Below, piece after piece: positions 1 through 8,558 of a stretch of DNA of 64,000 bases. Numbering within the stretch: position 1 is the first letter of the stretch; the number at the start of each line of letters is the position of its first letter. A model generated the notes under the pieces. That model was not told the origin of the DNA. It saw nothing but the letters and a program-made list of their open reading frames with translations, and searched no databases. A program made the translations under genes and the position numbers. The stretch lies in the NCBI GenBank assembly GCA_963789025.1, contig CAWBIT010000003.1:620001-684000 (forward strand), written 5' to 3'. Source of the DNA: AP-15 sp963789025. GTDB taxonomy: Bacteria > Pseudomonadota > Alphaproteobacteria > ATCC43930 > CGMCC-115725.

Positions 1-1143
1 CGCACCGAGCGGTTTGTGCGAGACAGGATCCTTCCGTTCGAGAGCGACCCGAGGCAAACCGCGCATGGGCCGAGCGAGGACCTGCGGCGCGAACTCGTCG
101 CGCTCGGGCGCGAGGCAGGTCTGCTCAGCCCGCATGTCGGCCGCGATTGGGGTGGGCTCGGGCTCGATCACCGCGGCAAGGCGGTCGTATTCGAGGCCGC
201 CGGCTACTCGCCGCTCGGGCCGGTGGCCCTCAACTGTTTCGCGCCCGATGAGGGCAATATGCACCTTCTCGAAGAAGTCGCCGAGCAGCGCCAGAAAGAG
301 CAATGGCTGCGGCTGATGGCGGCGGGGCAGATCCGTTCGTGTTTCATGATGACCGAACCGGCCCCCGGTGCCGGAGCAGACCCCTCGATGCTGCTGACGA
401 CCGCGCGCCGCGAAGGCGACGAGTTTGTTATCGACGGGCGCAAATGGCTGATCACCGGGGCGGTCGGCGCCGATCTCGGCATTGTTATGGCGCGCAATGA
501 GAGCGACAGGGGCGGGCCTGCCGGCGCGACGATGTTCCTGACGCCGATGAGCGCCTCGGGGATTCATATTGAACGGGTGCTGGACACGCTCGACCGATAC
601 ATGACCGGGGGTCATGCAGTCGTCCGGCTCGACGGATTGCGGGTGCTCGAAAGCCAAGTTCTGGGGCGGATCGGCGAGGGCTTTCGTTACGCGCAAGTAC
701 GGCTCGCCCCGGCGCGTCTGACGCATTGCATGCGCTGGCTCGGCGCCGCGCGCCGCGCCCATGACATCGCCACCGATTACGCCCGAAAGCGCACCGCCTT
801 TGGCAAGCCGATCGGCGAGCATGAGGGGGTCGGTTTCATGCTCGCCGACAACGAGATGGACATCCACCAGTGCCGCCTCGTGATCTGGCACACCGCCTGG
901 GTACTCGACCGCGGCGAGCGCGGCCGGCACGAGTTGAGCATGGCCAAGGTCATCTGCTCCGAGGCCATCTGGCGGGTCGTCGACCGCAGCATGCAGATCC
1001 TCGGCGGTCTCGGCATCACCGACGACACGATCGTCGCGCGCCTCTTCCGTGAAGTCCGCCCCTTCCGGATCTACGACGGCCCGTCCGAGGTCCACCGCTG
1101 GAGCATCGCCCAGCGCGTGCTGCGGAACGCCGCTGCCACCTGA
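1..1143 (+). CDS. Acyl-CoA dehydrogenase, 5' end outside the window
   Basis: FAD-dependent alpha,beta-oxidation of an acyl-CoA, passing electrons to electron-transfer flavoprotein. The frame is open from base 1, reading RTERF before a GTG at 16, and the residues around that GTG look like the interior of the N-terminal helical domain, so the true start lies upstream. Visible signatures are 'MMTEPAPGAGADP' (middle beta domain), 'RKRTAFGKPIGEHEG' (C-terminal helical domain), 'QILGGLGITDD' and 'YDGPSEVHRWSIAQRV' near the end. The 'DGPSEVH' form resembles the ACAD10/ACAD11-like branch rather than classical short-chain enzymes (inference). About 380 residues are visible. The acyl chain preference cannot be read from the sequence. 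Confidence 0.92.
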   Translation, partial: RTERFVRDRILPFESDPRQTAHGPSEDLRRELVALGREAGLLSPHVGRDWGGLGLDHRGKAVVFEAAGYSPLGPVALNCFAPDEGNMHLLEEVAEQRQKEQWLRLMAAGQIRSCFMMTEPAPGAGADPSMLLTTARREGDEFVIDGRKWLITGAVGADLGIVMARNESDRGGPAGATMFLTPMSASGIHIERVLDTLDRYMTGGHAVVRLDGLRVLESQVLGRIGEGFRYAQVRLAPARLTHCMRWLGAARRAHDIATDYARKRTAFGKPIGEHEGVGFMLADNEMDIHQCRLVIWHTAWVLDRGERGRHELSMAKVICSEAIWRVVDRSMQILGGLGITDDTIVARLFREVRPFRIYDGPSEVHRWSIAQRVLRNAAAT

Positions 1144-1154
1144 GGGGTCGTGTA

Positions 1155-1766
1155 TGGACGGCCCCCGTTGGGCAAGGATTTTGTGGCGGCGGTGGCATTT
1201 GGTCTGGAGCGGTCATGTATCCGGCCTGTTGTGCGCGGTCGGCAGACCGCTGGCCGCGATGGGTTTCGCGGATCGGGTCTCCAAGCATTGCGGCGCGCTG
1301 TTGATGCGCGATGACGTGGCGGAGTGTCCCGACCCAGGTCCTGGCCGTTGTGCCGTCGCTGCCTGCTGCTCCTTGCTGGGTGACCGGCCGGCGCGGGTCC
1401 GACCGGGTTGGCGATGAGCCGGTTGTGTTGACGAGATGTTGCAAAGGTGTGGGTGGCGAGTGCCGTTTCTTTGTTCGACCGGAGGGGGCCGTTTTCTTCG
1501 TCCCGACCTGGGTTCGCAGTGGCGCCGCGCGCAGCCGCGGTCAAGACTGGCCGCAGGCCACCGCCGAAGGCGGCGCGTAGCGGTCTTGACGGCGGTGAGC
1601 ACGGCGCCAAGATGGGGCAGGTCGGGACCCTCATCAGGCCGCGTGGCTGGGCTTGCGGTAGGTTTCGCCGGAGATCAGCGTGATAGCCTGCATGTGGACG
1701 GTCTCCGTTGCTGGTCGTTCAATCGACCCCAGCTTGGCACACCCGATGCCGTCAGGGGGCCGTCCA
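1155..1766. mobile_element. Possible decayed IS-like element in a gene-free stretch
   Basis: The 730 bases between the acyl-CoA dehydrogenase and the aldo/keto reductase hold no convincing gene. A 12-base sequence, TGGACGGCCCCC, at 1155-1166 recurs inverted and exact at 1755-1766, with a related direct copy (10 of 12 bases) at 1695-1706. A short leftward frame ending at 1634 finishes with 'ISGETYRKPSHAA', vaguely like the tail of IstB-type helper proteins. Multiple terminal repeats plus an IstB-like tail would suit an IS21-type remnant, but no transposase core is readable. This is an inference from repeat layout only. Confidence 0.3.
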
Positions 1767-1772
1767 CCCAGC

Positions 1773-1862
1773 ATTGCGAGGAGCGCCTTGCGCGACGAAG
1801 CAATCTCAACCGAACGGACGCTCAGCGGCCCCAGATCGCTTCTCTTCGCTCGCGATGACAAC
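1773..1862. repeat. Dispersed intergenic repeat of a rhizobial type
   Basis: The segment runs from 'attgcgaggagcgcc' to 'cttcgctcgcgatgac' and has imperfect inverted symmetry, with a 'gaagcaatct' arm facing an 'agatcgcttc' arm. Sequences of this kind are common non-coding interspersed repeats in alphaproteobacteria (established knowledge, recalled and not searched). It lies just beyond the stop codon of the leftward aldo/keto reductase gene and may act as its transcript end. Confidence 0.5.
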
Positions 1863-1874
1863 CCGAGGGTGGAT

Positions 1875-2702
1875 CTAGAGCGCCTCCCACAACTCGCGGA
1901 TCTGCCGGCGCTGGCGCGCGTCGGGGAGAGCGCCAAACCCGGCGCCGAGATTGTCCTTCATATGATCGGGATTGCCGGTCGCCGGAATCACGCAGGTTAC
2001 GGCGGGCTCGGCCAGCACGTATTTGAGGAACAACTCCGGCCAGCTCGCACAGTCGAATTCACGCGCCCAGTCGGGTAATGCCTGCCGGCGAACGCAGCGG
2101 AACAGATTGCCTCGCTCCAATGGCTGATTGGCAATGACCGCAACGCCGCGCTCGGCGGCGATCGGCAGCAGCTCAGCCTCGGCAGCGCGCGCGGCAAGCG
2201 AGTAACCGAGCTGCACAAAATCGATGCCGGGCTCGGCTCGAAGGATGCGCGCGAGCTCGGGCAACGCGCTGGTCGTGTAGTGGGTGATCCCGATATAGCG
2301 CACCCTCCCCTCCTCCTTCATCCGGCGCAACGTCGCCAGATGGGTGCGCCAATCCACCAGATTGTGGATCTGCATCAGGTCGATGATCTCGGTGCGCAGC
2401 AGCTGCGCCGAGCGCCGCATCTGCTCGATCCCGCGCTCACGGCCTGTCGTCCATACCTTGGTCGCGAGAAAACTCCGCGGCCGCGCGCCGGATTCGGCCA
2501 GCAGATCACCCGTGACCGCCTCGGCCCGGCCATACATCGGCGAAGTATCGATGATCCGGCCGCCGTCATCGAGCAACCGCTGCAGCACCTGGCGCAACGG
2601 GCGCCTTCCGGTCTCATCGGAGCCGACATCGAAGGCGCGCCAGGTTCCCAGTCCGACGACCGGCATCGGCTCGCCGGTCGACGGTATCGGTCGGATCAAC
2701 AT
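1875..2702 (-). CDS. Aldo/keto reductase family oxidoreductase
   Basis: A 275-residue (beta/alpha)8 NAD(P)H-dependent carbonyl reductase. The catalytic tetrad is visible: Asp52 and Tyr57 in 'IIDTSPMYGRAE', Lys82 in 'LATKVW' and His113 in 'MQIHNLVDW'. The region 'GRVRYIGITHYTT' is the usual strand-5 element, and the C-terminal part ends in 'PDARQRRQIRELWEAL'. The 'TSPMYG' form and the lack of a long C-terminal loop suggest a bacterial reductase of unknown substrate. It starts 22 bases after the stop of the small ORF at 2725-2871 and may be the last gene of that leftward unit. Confidence 0.9.
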   Translation of the reverse strand: MLIRPIPSTGEPMPVVGLGTWRAFDVGSDETGRRPLRQVLQRLLDDGGRIIDTSPMYGRAEAVTGDLLAESGARPRSFLATKVWTTGRERGIEQMRRSAQLLRTEIIDLMQIHNLVDWRTHLATLRRMKEEGRVRYIGITHYTTSALPELARILRAEPGIDFVQLGYSLAARAAEAELLPIAAERGVAVIANQPLERGNLFRCVRRQALPDWAREFDCASWPELFLKYVLAEPAVTCVIPATGNPDHMKDNLGAGFGALPDARQRRQIRELWEAL

Positions 2703-2724
2703 CGCAGCGGAGCGAGTCCTCGGG

Positions 2725-2871
2725 TCATTCGGACTTGGTGCCGATCAGCTTGAACAAACCATTCTCTTGAGGGCGTACCTCGACCACGAACCCGTCGCTT
2801 TCCAATAGCGATTTTTGGAACGGCACCTGGTCCTGCGGCACGTCCGTCAGCACGCGTCGCATCTCAGCCAT
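2725..2871 (-). CDS. 48-residue protein like the N-terminal module of the neighbouring lysozyme-like protein
   Basis: An ATG-to-TGA frame of 48 codons, starting MAEMRRVLTDVPQDQ and ending 'FKLIGTKSE'. It aligns with the first 48 or so residues of the product of 2889-3581: 'DVPQDQVPFQKSLLESDGF' against 'DVPEEDIAFWTSLLQADGY', and a final 'LIGT' in both. That alignment is the main reason to accept so short an ORF. It lies 17 bases downstream of the lysozyme-like gene on the same strand and 22 bases upstream of the aldo/keto reductase. No function is known; it could be a domain acting in trans or a duplication remnant. Confidence 0.65.
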   Translation of the reverse strand: MAEMRRVLTDVPQDQVPFQKSLLESDGFVVEVRPQENGLFKLIGTKSE

Positions 2872-2888
2872 AATACGCCCCCCGAGGA

Positions 2889-3581
2889 TCAGCCGATGTT
2901 GGGGGGCGACAGGCCTTGTTCGAGGCGCGCCCGCACGATAGCCGCCGCCTCTGCCTTGGTTACCTTCCCATCCTGGTTCCGATCGAGGCCGCGATTTTGT
3001 TCATATTCACGCGAACCTTGCTCAAACAAGACATAGTCATTAGGCTTCCCGATCGCTATCGGAAACAGGATAGCCATGTAAGTGTCCTCGATCGTTTCCA
3101 TCCGGCCTTTGTAGGGCGTCAGGTACTGTTCGACGAACACGAGCTGATCCTCGGCCGTCATCCGGCTCAGTTGATCCGTGGTCGTGCCCAAACTTTGCGC
3201 CGTCCTGGGCATGAACTGAATGAGACCGGTAGCCTTTGATTGTGCATTGAGCGCTTTCGGGCTGAACGTGCGGCCGGTCTCGAACGCCATCGCCGCCATC
3301 AGATAGTCTGGATTCGCCTGCAGGCGCTCGCAGCAGCGAATTAATCTGGCTTTGAAATCGGCGCTGACCTTCCTGCCCCAGGCGATCTGTCTGGCGTTTC
3401 CGATGCCGATGCCGCCACCGTCGGGCGGCGCTACAACCGCCGGGCCGGTTCCGATCAATGCGGTTGTCCCGTCGTCTTGCTGCTCCACAGCAACGGTATA
3501 TCCGTCGGCTTGGAGCAATGAGGTCCAAAAGGCGATGTCTTCCTCCGGCACGTCCTTGATGATCTGTTGTTCCTGCGGCAT
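2889..3581 (-). CDS. Lysozyme-like (SLT-type) protein with EF-hand-like tail
   Basis: 230 residues, apparently cleaving peptidoglycan glycan strands. Residues 1-50 form a small module repeated in the next ORF (2725-2871). Residues 75-185 carry a lysozyme-like fold signature: 'MAAMAFETGRTFSPKALN' with the probable catalytic Glu, followed by 'KATGLIQFMPRTAQSLG'. A C-terminal 'DRNQDGKVTKAEA' matches a calcium-binding EF-hand loop. No signal peptide is visible, so export would need another route; similar enzymes occur in phages and secretion-linked loci (family knowledge). The gene lies 29 bases downstream of a lipoprotein gene and is probably co-transcribed with it. No prophage genes are nearby. 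Confidence 0.75.
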   Translation of the reverse strand: MPQEQQIIKDVPEEDIAFWTSLLQADGYTVAVEQQDDGTTALIGTGPAVVAPPDGGGIGIGNARQIAWGRKVSADFKARLIRCCERLQANPDYLMAAMAFETGRTFSPKALNAQSKATGLIQFMPRTAQSLGTTTDQLSRMTAEDQLVFVEQYLTPYKGRMETIEDTYMAILFPIAIGKPNDYVLFEQGSREYEQNRGLDRNQDGKVTKAEAAAIVRARLEQGLSPPNIG

Positions 3582-3610
3582 CGAACCCTCACGTTCCGTC
3601 GTCGAACGAC

Positions 3611-4804
3611 CTAACCCGGCTGTTTATGCATGCAGGCGATGATCGCGGCTCTCTCGCGTTGGAAGCCAGGCTCCAGCAACACTCGGCTCAGGGGGAAGGT
3701 TCTGTCAAGAGTTTGCGGGTAGCAAGAGATTGCCAGCTCCCGCTGTTTGGGGATAAGCGCATGAGTGTCCGGATCTTGCAGGAGTGATTTCAGCTCCTGC
3801 ATCGTGGCGTCCGGACCGGGCGGGGGCGCAGGGGGCCTTGGGGGCGGGACAATCGGGCTTGTTTCGACATGTTGTCCCCCAGTATCGGGACGGAGACTTA
3901 TCGGACCGGCGACCGGCGCTGCCCCGCCCCGCATGCACGCCAACACCCTGGTGCGTTCGACGGCGAATTCGGGACCATACAGGAAGTCCGTATTGAGTAC
4001 GTTGCTCGCTACCCCGGCCACGGGAAAGCAGTTGCGCATTGCGCGAAGCTTTGCCTGATCGAGCGTGCCGGATGGTCCCGTGAGCAGCTGCTGCAGTGAT
4101 TTCGCAGCCTCGTCGTAAGAGGTGAACGAGAACGTCCGTTCTTGCTCTATCCGCGCCTTGGTTATGCCCGCATCGCCGGCGACATTGATGATGGCGCCGG
4201 GCAATGTCCCGGCTGCGTAATAGGCGTCCAGATCATCCAGCGCTTGGACGATGCCATAGGCTGTCGTGTCCTGCTGCATCCCCTGTAGCAACCTGAGCTC
4301 AACCCTTATGCGGGAGCTTTCCATTTGCGAGACGAGGGCGGGAAGTGTCCTATCGAATAAGGCCTGCTTGTCGAAAGCGGCTCGCGCGCCGACCAGACCA
4401 CCTGAAATTGCGGCGAGAATTCTTTGCGTCGGGGAGCTGGATACTATAGCTCCAGCGGCGGCAAGTCCGAGCAAGGTCCAATCGGTCGAAATTTCGCGCA
4501 CGGTTCCTTCTTGAAACAGCCCCTGCTCAAATAACCGGTAGGAAATGTTGATGAGCGCGATGCGCTCGGCGATCAGTTCATCCCGGAATGTCCGGCGCTG
4601 CGGTTCGGTCGGCAGCGCGTAAAACTGCTGAACCGCCTGAACGGAATCGGCGGTAGCGGGCGGGGCGGGCGGAACCGTGGTGTCGTAAGGGCGCGGGGGA
4701 TAGGCTTCTAGCGAGGCCGTGCAGCCTGCCGTCGCCAAAGCAAACCAAGTCACTAGCCCCCTGAGCCACCCCGACCGGAAAAAGCGTCTCAATTGTTGGC
4801 GCAA
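3611..4804 (-). CDS. Uncharacterised lipoprotein with duplicated Cys-containing C-terminal repeat
   Basis: A 397-residue protein not recognised as a known family. The N-terminus is basic, then hydrophobic, with a lipobox 'LATAGC' (Cys28), implying a lipid-anchored exported protein. A Pro-rich stretch follows, then a largely helical region with a Gly/Ala-rich hydrophobic segment ('WTLLGLAAAGAIVSSS') near residue 115. The C-terminal part holds two similar units: 'MRNCFPVAG...GPEF..ERTRVLACM' and 'AISCYPQTL...EPGF.RERAAIIACM', separated by a Pro-rich linker. The paired Cys in each unit could form disulfides in the periplasm (inference). It is the first gene of a leftward group with the lysozyme-like and 48-residue proteins, suggesting an envelope role. 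Confidence 0.7.
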   Translation of the reverse strand: MRQQLRRFFRSGWLRGLVTWFALATAGCTASLEAYPPRPYDTTVPPAPPATADSVQAVQQFYALPTEPQRRTFRDELIAERIALINISYRLFEQGLFQEGTVREISTDWTLLGLAAAGAIVSSSPTQRILAAISGGLVGARAAFDKQALFDRTLPALVSQMESSRIRVELRLLQGMQQDTTAYGIVQALDDLDAYYAAGTLPGAIINVAGDAGITKARIEQERTFSFTSYDEAAKSLQQLLTGPSGTLDQAKLRAMRNCFPVAGVASNVLNTDFLYGPEFAVERTRVLACMRGGAAPVAGPISLRPDTGGQHVETSPIVPPPRPPAPPPGPDATMQELKSLLQDPDTHALIPKQRELAISCYPQTLDRTFPLSRVLLEPGFQRERAAIIACMHKQPG

Positions 4805-4963
4805 GGTCGTTCCCCCGACCCGCGCATACTAATCCGTTCAAGCGGCGGGGGCAACGCCATAGTTGATAATCAGCACCCGATCTTCTCTCGTAAAGACAAT
4901 CGGGACAATCCGCCAAAGGCGCAAAGCCGGCGTTTCGTTAGCGCGGGGATGAAAACTCTTGGA

Positions 4964-5203
4964 TCAGCGCGTCACGCACGTGTCGAGGTCGAGCCCGTGC
5001 TCGGCGATCAGCGGGCTCGTCTCGACGATGATGTCGTCGATTTCCTTGATCATCTTCAGGCGCTTATAGAGATCCACGGCACCGAGGCCGAGCCCTTCGC
5101 CGAGGATCTCCATGAAATTGACCACCTCGAAGCTGCGCCCGTCGCCGGCATTGCAAAGCTCGCGGTGGCAGGCGATGCCCGGCGCAGGCTGGCGAGGCGC
5201 CGC
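4964..5203 (-). pseudogene. Possible 3' fragment of a lost gene
   Basis: The 694 bases from 4805 to 5498 carry no complete gene. A leftward frame is open between stops for about 80 codons with no good start. It reads like real protein in its last 65 residues: 'GDGRSFEVVNFMEILGEG', 'DLYKRLKMIKEIDDIIVE', 'AEHGLDLDTCVTR'. Upstream the frame is interrupted and flanking frames look random. I do not recognise the family. The best reading is a leftover C-terminus of a deleted gene; a chance open frame in GC-rich DNA cannot be excluded. Confidence 0.3.
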
Positions 5204-5498
5204 TCAACACGCGCTGGCGGCAGGGCTTCCAGACGATGAGCCGCGGGGTGCGGATCCTATCGCGGCTGCAATTGGCGCCCGAGGCCCTGGCCCGCGTCAG
5301 AGGACAACCCGCGCGCGCCCGGAAGTCGTCGAGATACCCGGCAGTCCGGCCGTCCGCCATGCCGCCACTCCGCTGTTTGTCAGACCCAGGCTAAGCTATT
5401 CGATCGCCTCAAGGGAAGCGGGCGCGGCTGGCGACGCTATCCCCGACCTCTCACCCGTGTCATGCTGTCGGCGTGGACTTGGGATGGGGAGGCGGACA

Positions 5499-5807
5499 AT
5501 GCGGTTTCTGGTCAAAGCTTCGTTTCCGGTCGAGGCGGGCAACGCAGCGGCAAAAAAAGACGGCTTCAAGGTGATCCAGACCATCCTCGAGCAACAAAAG
5601 CCCGAGGCAGCCTATTTCATTGCCGAAGGCGGCCGGCGCACCGGCATTCTGATACTCAACATGAATGACGCTTCAGAGCTCCCGCGAATTGCGGAGCCGT
5701 GGTTTCTCGCATTGAACGCCAGCATCGAGGCGACCCCAGCGATGATCCCCGAGGATCTCCAGAGGGCAGCACCGGGCATCGAGCAGGCGGTGAAGACGTT
5801 CGGGTAG
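5499..5807 (+). CDS. Conserved hypothetical protein, about 102 residues
   Basis: The frame is open from 5112, but the ATG at 5499 has a strong ribosome-binding site (GGGGAGG, about 6 bases upstream) and starts a compact protein, MRFLVKASFPVEAGN. The alternation of strands and helices, with 'AAYFIAEGGRRTGILILNM' in the middle and 'TPAMIPEDLQRAAPGIEQAV' near the end, suits a small ferredoxin-like alpha/beta fold (inference). I recall similar proteins as conserved hypotheticals in rhizobia but cannot name a function. It stands alone between gene-free stretches. Confidence 0.75.
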   Translation: MRFLVKASFPVEAGNAAAKKDGFKVIQTILEQQKPEAAYFIAEGGRRTGILILNMNDASELPRIAEPWFLALNASIEATPAMIPEDLQRAAPGIEQAVKTFG

Positions 5808-5858
5808 GCCCCGATCGCCCCCGTACTGCACGAAAATCGGCACTGGGTTCATTCACAG

Positions 5859-6064
5859 CAGGCGTAGGGCGGATGCAATCCGCCATCTTAGCATCGCCGG
5901 AGCGCCGCCGTTTATTAGCAAACGCAGGGCGGATGGATTCGCTGCCTTAGAAATGGCAGCCGCTTAACGGCGTTGTCAGCGGGGCGAGGCCGATTAGATA
6001 GAGGGTGTCACCATCGACAGCGCGGCGGCACGCAAGGGCGGATTGCATCGGCCCTACACGCCTG
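5859..6064. repeat. Non-coding element bounded by about 25-base inverted repeats (MITE-like)
   Basis: The stretch 5808-6139 has no gene. 'CAGGCGTAGGGCGGATGC' at 5859 continues to 5882 and recurs inverted at 6039-6064 with a few differences, bounding about 160 bases. A third partial copy of the 'AGGGCGGAT' core lies inside, near 5925. The layout resembles a miniature inverted-repeat element or a cluster of the interspersed repeats common in rhizobial genomes. No transposase reading frame is present. It sits between the stop of the 102-residue gene and the stop of the aconitase gene, so it could also act as a terminator region. Confidence 0.45.
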
Positions 6065-6139
6065 CGGCTTGATGCGGTTGGTGAATACGCTCTGAAGGCA
6101 CCGCCCCGAGGGCCTCGGACCGACCTCTCGGCCGGATTC

Positions 6140-8413
6140 TCAATGATGGAAGAGGTTGAGCGCCGAGCCTTTGCGGAACCATTCGAGCTGCGAGGCGCTG
6201 AAGGTGTGGTTGAGCCATAGCGTCTCGGTCGTGCCGTCTGCGTGCTTGACGCGGCACTCGACCGGCTGCCCGGGCGCCATTTCCTCCAACCCGACGAGGC
6301 TGATGCGGTCATCGACGCGGATGCGGTCGTAATCCGCCCGGTTCTGGAAGGTCAGCGCTAAGAGGCCCTGCTTTTTCAAGTTGGATTCGTGGATGCGCGC
6401 AAAACTGCGGGCGATGACCGCCGCGCCGCCCAAGAGGCGCGGCGACAGGGCGGCGTGCTCGCGGCTGCTGCCCTCGCCGTAATTGTCGTCGCCGACTGCG
6501 ACCCACCGGACGCCGTGGGCCTTGTAGTAGCGGGCGATTTGGCCGATCGCCTGCCCCTTCTCGCCGGTCAGGACGTTTACGCCGGTGCCGGCGTCATCAG
6601 TAAAGGCATTGGTCGCGCCCATGAACATGTTGTCGCTGAACTTGTCCAAATGCCCACGATAACGCAGCCAGGGGCCGGCGGGGGAAATGTGGTCCGTCGT
6701 GGTCTTGCCCTGGGTTTTGATCAGTACTGGCATGTCCACGAAGTCCTTGTGGTCCCACGCCGCCCAGGGCTCCATCAATTGCAGCCGCTCGCTGTTCGGG
6801 TCGACCTCCAATTTGATCGTGCTGCCGTCCTCCGGCGGCGCGATGTAGGTGGCCAGCCCGGGGTCGAAACCGTGCGCCGGCACTTCGGGCGCGGGCTTCG
6901 GCGGGTCGAGCCGGAACGGTTTGCCCTCGGCGTCCGTCAGCGTGTCGGTCACCGGGTTGAACGACAGCCGCTTCGCCAACGCAAAGGCGGTGACGATCTC
7001 CGGGCTGCCGATGAAGTTCATCGTTGTCGGCGACCCGTCGTTGCGCCGCGGGAAATTGCGGTTGTACGAGGTGACGATTGTGTTCGGCACCGCATCCGCC
7101 GCGACGGACCTGCGCCACTGGCCGATGCACGGCCCGCAGGCGTTGGCCAGCACGGTGCCGTCGATGTCCTTCAATGACTGCATCTGGCCGTCGCGCTCGA
7201 TGGTCGCGCGCACCTGCTCGGAGCCCGGGGTCACGAGGAACGGCACGGCGGCTTTGAGCCCGTGCGCCTTCGCTTGCTCGGCGACATCCGCGGCGCGGCT
7301 CATATCCTCGTAGGACGAGTTCGTGCAGCTGCCGATCAGCGCGGTCGAGATCTCGTCGATGAAGCCGTTCTTCGGGTCGGCCACCTCAGCGGCGAGCTTG
7401 GAGATCGGACGTGCCCTGTCCGGCGAATGGGGACCGACGACATAGGGTTCCAGCTTCGACAAATCGAGCTCGACGACGCGGTCATAGTATTTCGCGGGAT
7501 CCGCCTCGACTTCCCTGTCCGGTTCGAGCAGATGCTGGTTCTGCTGCATCAGCGGGACGAGACCTTCCTTGCCGGTGGCGCGCAGGTATTTGGCCATGTG
7601 CTCGTCGGCGGGGAAAATCGACGTCGTGGCGCCGAGCTCGGCGCCCATATTGGTGATCGTCGCCTTGCCGGTGGCGCTGATCGTGCGCGCGCCGGGGCCG
7701 ATATATTCGGCGATGGCGTTCGTCGCGCCGGAGACGGTCAGCTGGCCAGCGACATAGAGAATGACGTCCTTGGGCGCCGTCCACCCGCCCATATTGCCGG
7801 TCAGGTAAACCGCGATGTGCTTCGGGTAGAGCACCTCCCAAGGCAATCCGGCGATGACCTCGACCGCGTCGGCGCCGCCCACTCCGACGGAGCAGGCACC
7901 GAGACCGCCGGCGTTGGGCGTGTGCGAGTCGGTGCCGATGATCAGCGCGCCGGGGAAAGCGTACTGTTCCAGCACCACCTGGTGGATGATGCCGGCGCCG
8001 GGTCCCCAGAAGCCCAGACCATACTTGGCCGCCGCGGAGCGCAGAAAGTCATAGACTTCCTTGTTCTCGGCGAGCAACTCGCGCAAATCCGCGGCGCCCT
8101 CGACCCGCGCCTGGATCAGGTGGTCGCAGTGTATCGTCGCCGGCAGCGCCACCTTGTCGCGCCGGGTCTGCATGAACTGCAACAACCCGGTTTGCCCCAG
8201 CACGTCCTGGAACACGACGCGGTCGGGACGGACCAGCAGGTAGCTCTTCCCCGGCTCGAGCTCCTGATGTTCGGGATCGTCGAGATGTCCAAGCAGGATC
8301 TTGTCGGCCAAGGTCAACGGCCTGCCCAACCGGCGCCGGACAACCGCAAGGTTCCGCGCCATCGTCGCGTAGACCGCAGCCGCCATTTCCGGTGTCAATT
8401 CGATAGCTGCCAT
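6140..8413 (-). CDS. Aconitate hydratase, mitochondrial-type
   Basis: Interconverts citrate and isocitrate in the TCA cycle using a [4Fe-4S] cluster. With the ATG at 8413 (site AAGAAAGG upstream) the protein has 757 residues; the frame extends 12 codons further without a better site. Cluster ligands are Cys363 in 'LIGSCTNSSYEDM' and Cys426/Cys429 in 'NACGPCIGQW'. 'IGTDSHTPNAGGLG' is the substrate-binding segment, and the C-terminal swivel domain carries 'GDDNYGEGSSREHAALSPR'. Length and sequence match the mitochondrial ACO2-like group; most alphaproteobacteria carry the AcnA/IRP type of about 890-900 residues (family knowledge). I therefore do not assign acnA. It appears monocistronic. Confidence 0.95.
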   Translation of the reverse strand: MAAIELTPEMAAAVYATMARNLAVVRRRLGRPLTLADKILLGHLDDPEHQELEPGKSYLLVRPDRVVFQDVLGQTGLLQFMQTRRDKVALPATIHCDHLIQARVEGAADLRELLAENKEVYDFLRSAAAKYGLGFWGPGAGIIHQVVLEQYAFPGALIIGTDSHTPNAGGLGACSVGVGGADAVEVIAGLPWEVLYPKHIAVYLTGNMGGWTAPKDVILYVAGQLTVSGATNAIAEYIGPGARTISATGKATITNMGAELGATTSIFPADEHMAKYLRATGKEGLVPLMQQNQHLLEPDREVEADPAKYYDRVVELDLSKLEPYVVGPHSPDRARPISKLAAEVADPKNGFIDEISTALIGSCTNSSYEDMSRAADVAEQAKAHGLKAAVPFLVTPGSEQVRATIERDGQMQSLKDIDGTVLANACGPCIGQWRRSVAADAVPNTIVTSYNRNFPRRNDGSPTTMNFIGSPEIVTAFALAKRLSFNPVTDTLTDAEGKPFRLDPPKPAPEVPAHGFDPGLATYIAPPEDGSTIKLEVDPNSERLQLMEPWAAWDHKDFVDMPVLIKTQGKTTTDHISPAGPWLRYRGHLDKFSDNMFMGATNAFTDDAGTGVNVLTGEKGQAIGQIARYYKAHGVRWVAVGDDNYGEGSSREHAALSPRLLGGAAVIARSFARIHESNLKKQGLLALTFQNRADYDRIRVDDRISLVGLEEMAPGQPVECRVKHADGTTETLWLNHTFSASQLEWFRKGSALNLFHH

Positions 8414-8558
8414 TGTCGAGCCTTTCTTGCCTTTCGTTCGGGGCAACAAGCCGCCGCCGCGCCCGCCTCTATATCAGATGAGCGTGATCGGTCTCGATGC
8501 AAATTATCGGGATGCGGCCGAGCCCCTCTCCGCCCGCTTTGGCGAAGGGCGAGGTTTG

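Noticed and set aside
2725..4804. Prophage lysis cassette
   Set aside because: The lysozyme-like gene has no holin, structural or integrase neighbours, and the first gene is a lipoprotein; no phage context is visible.
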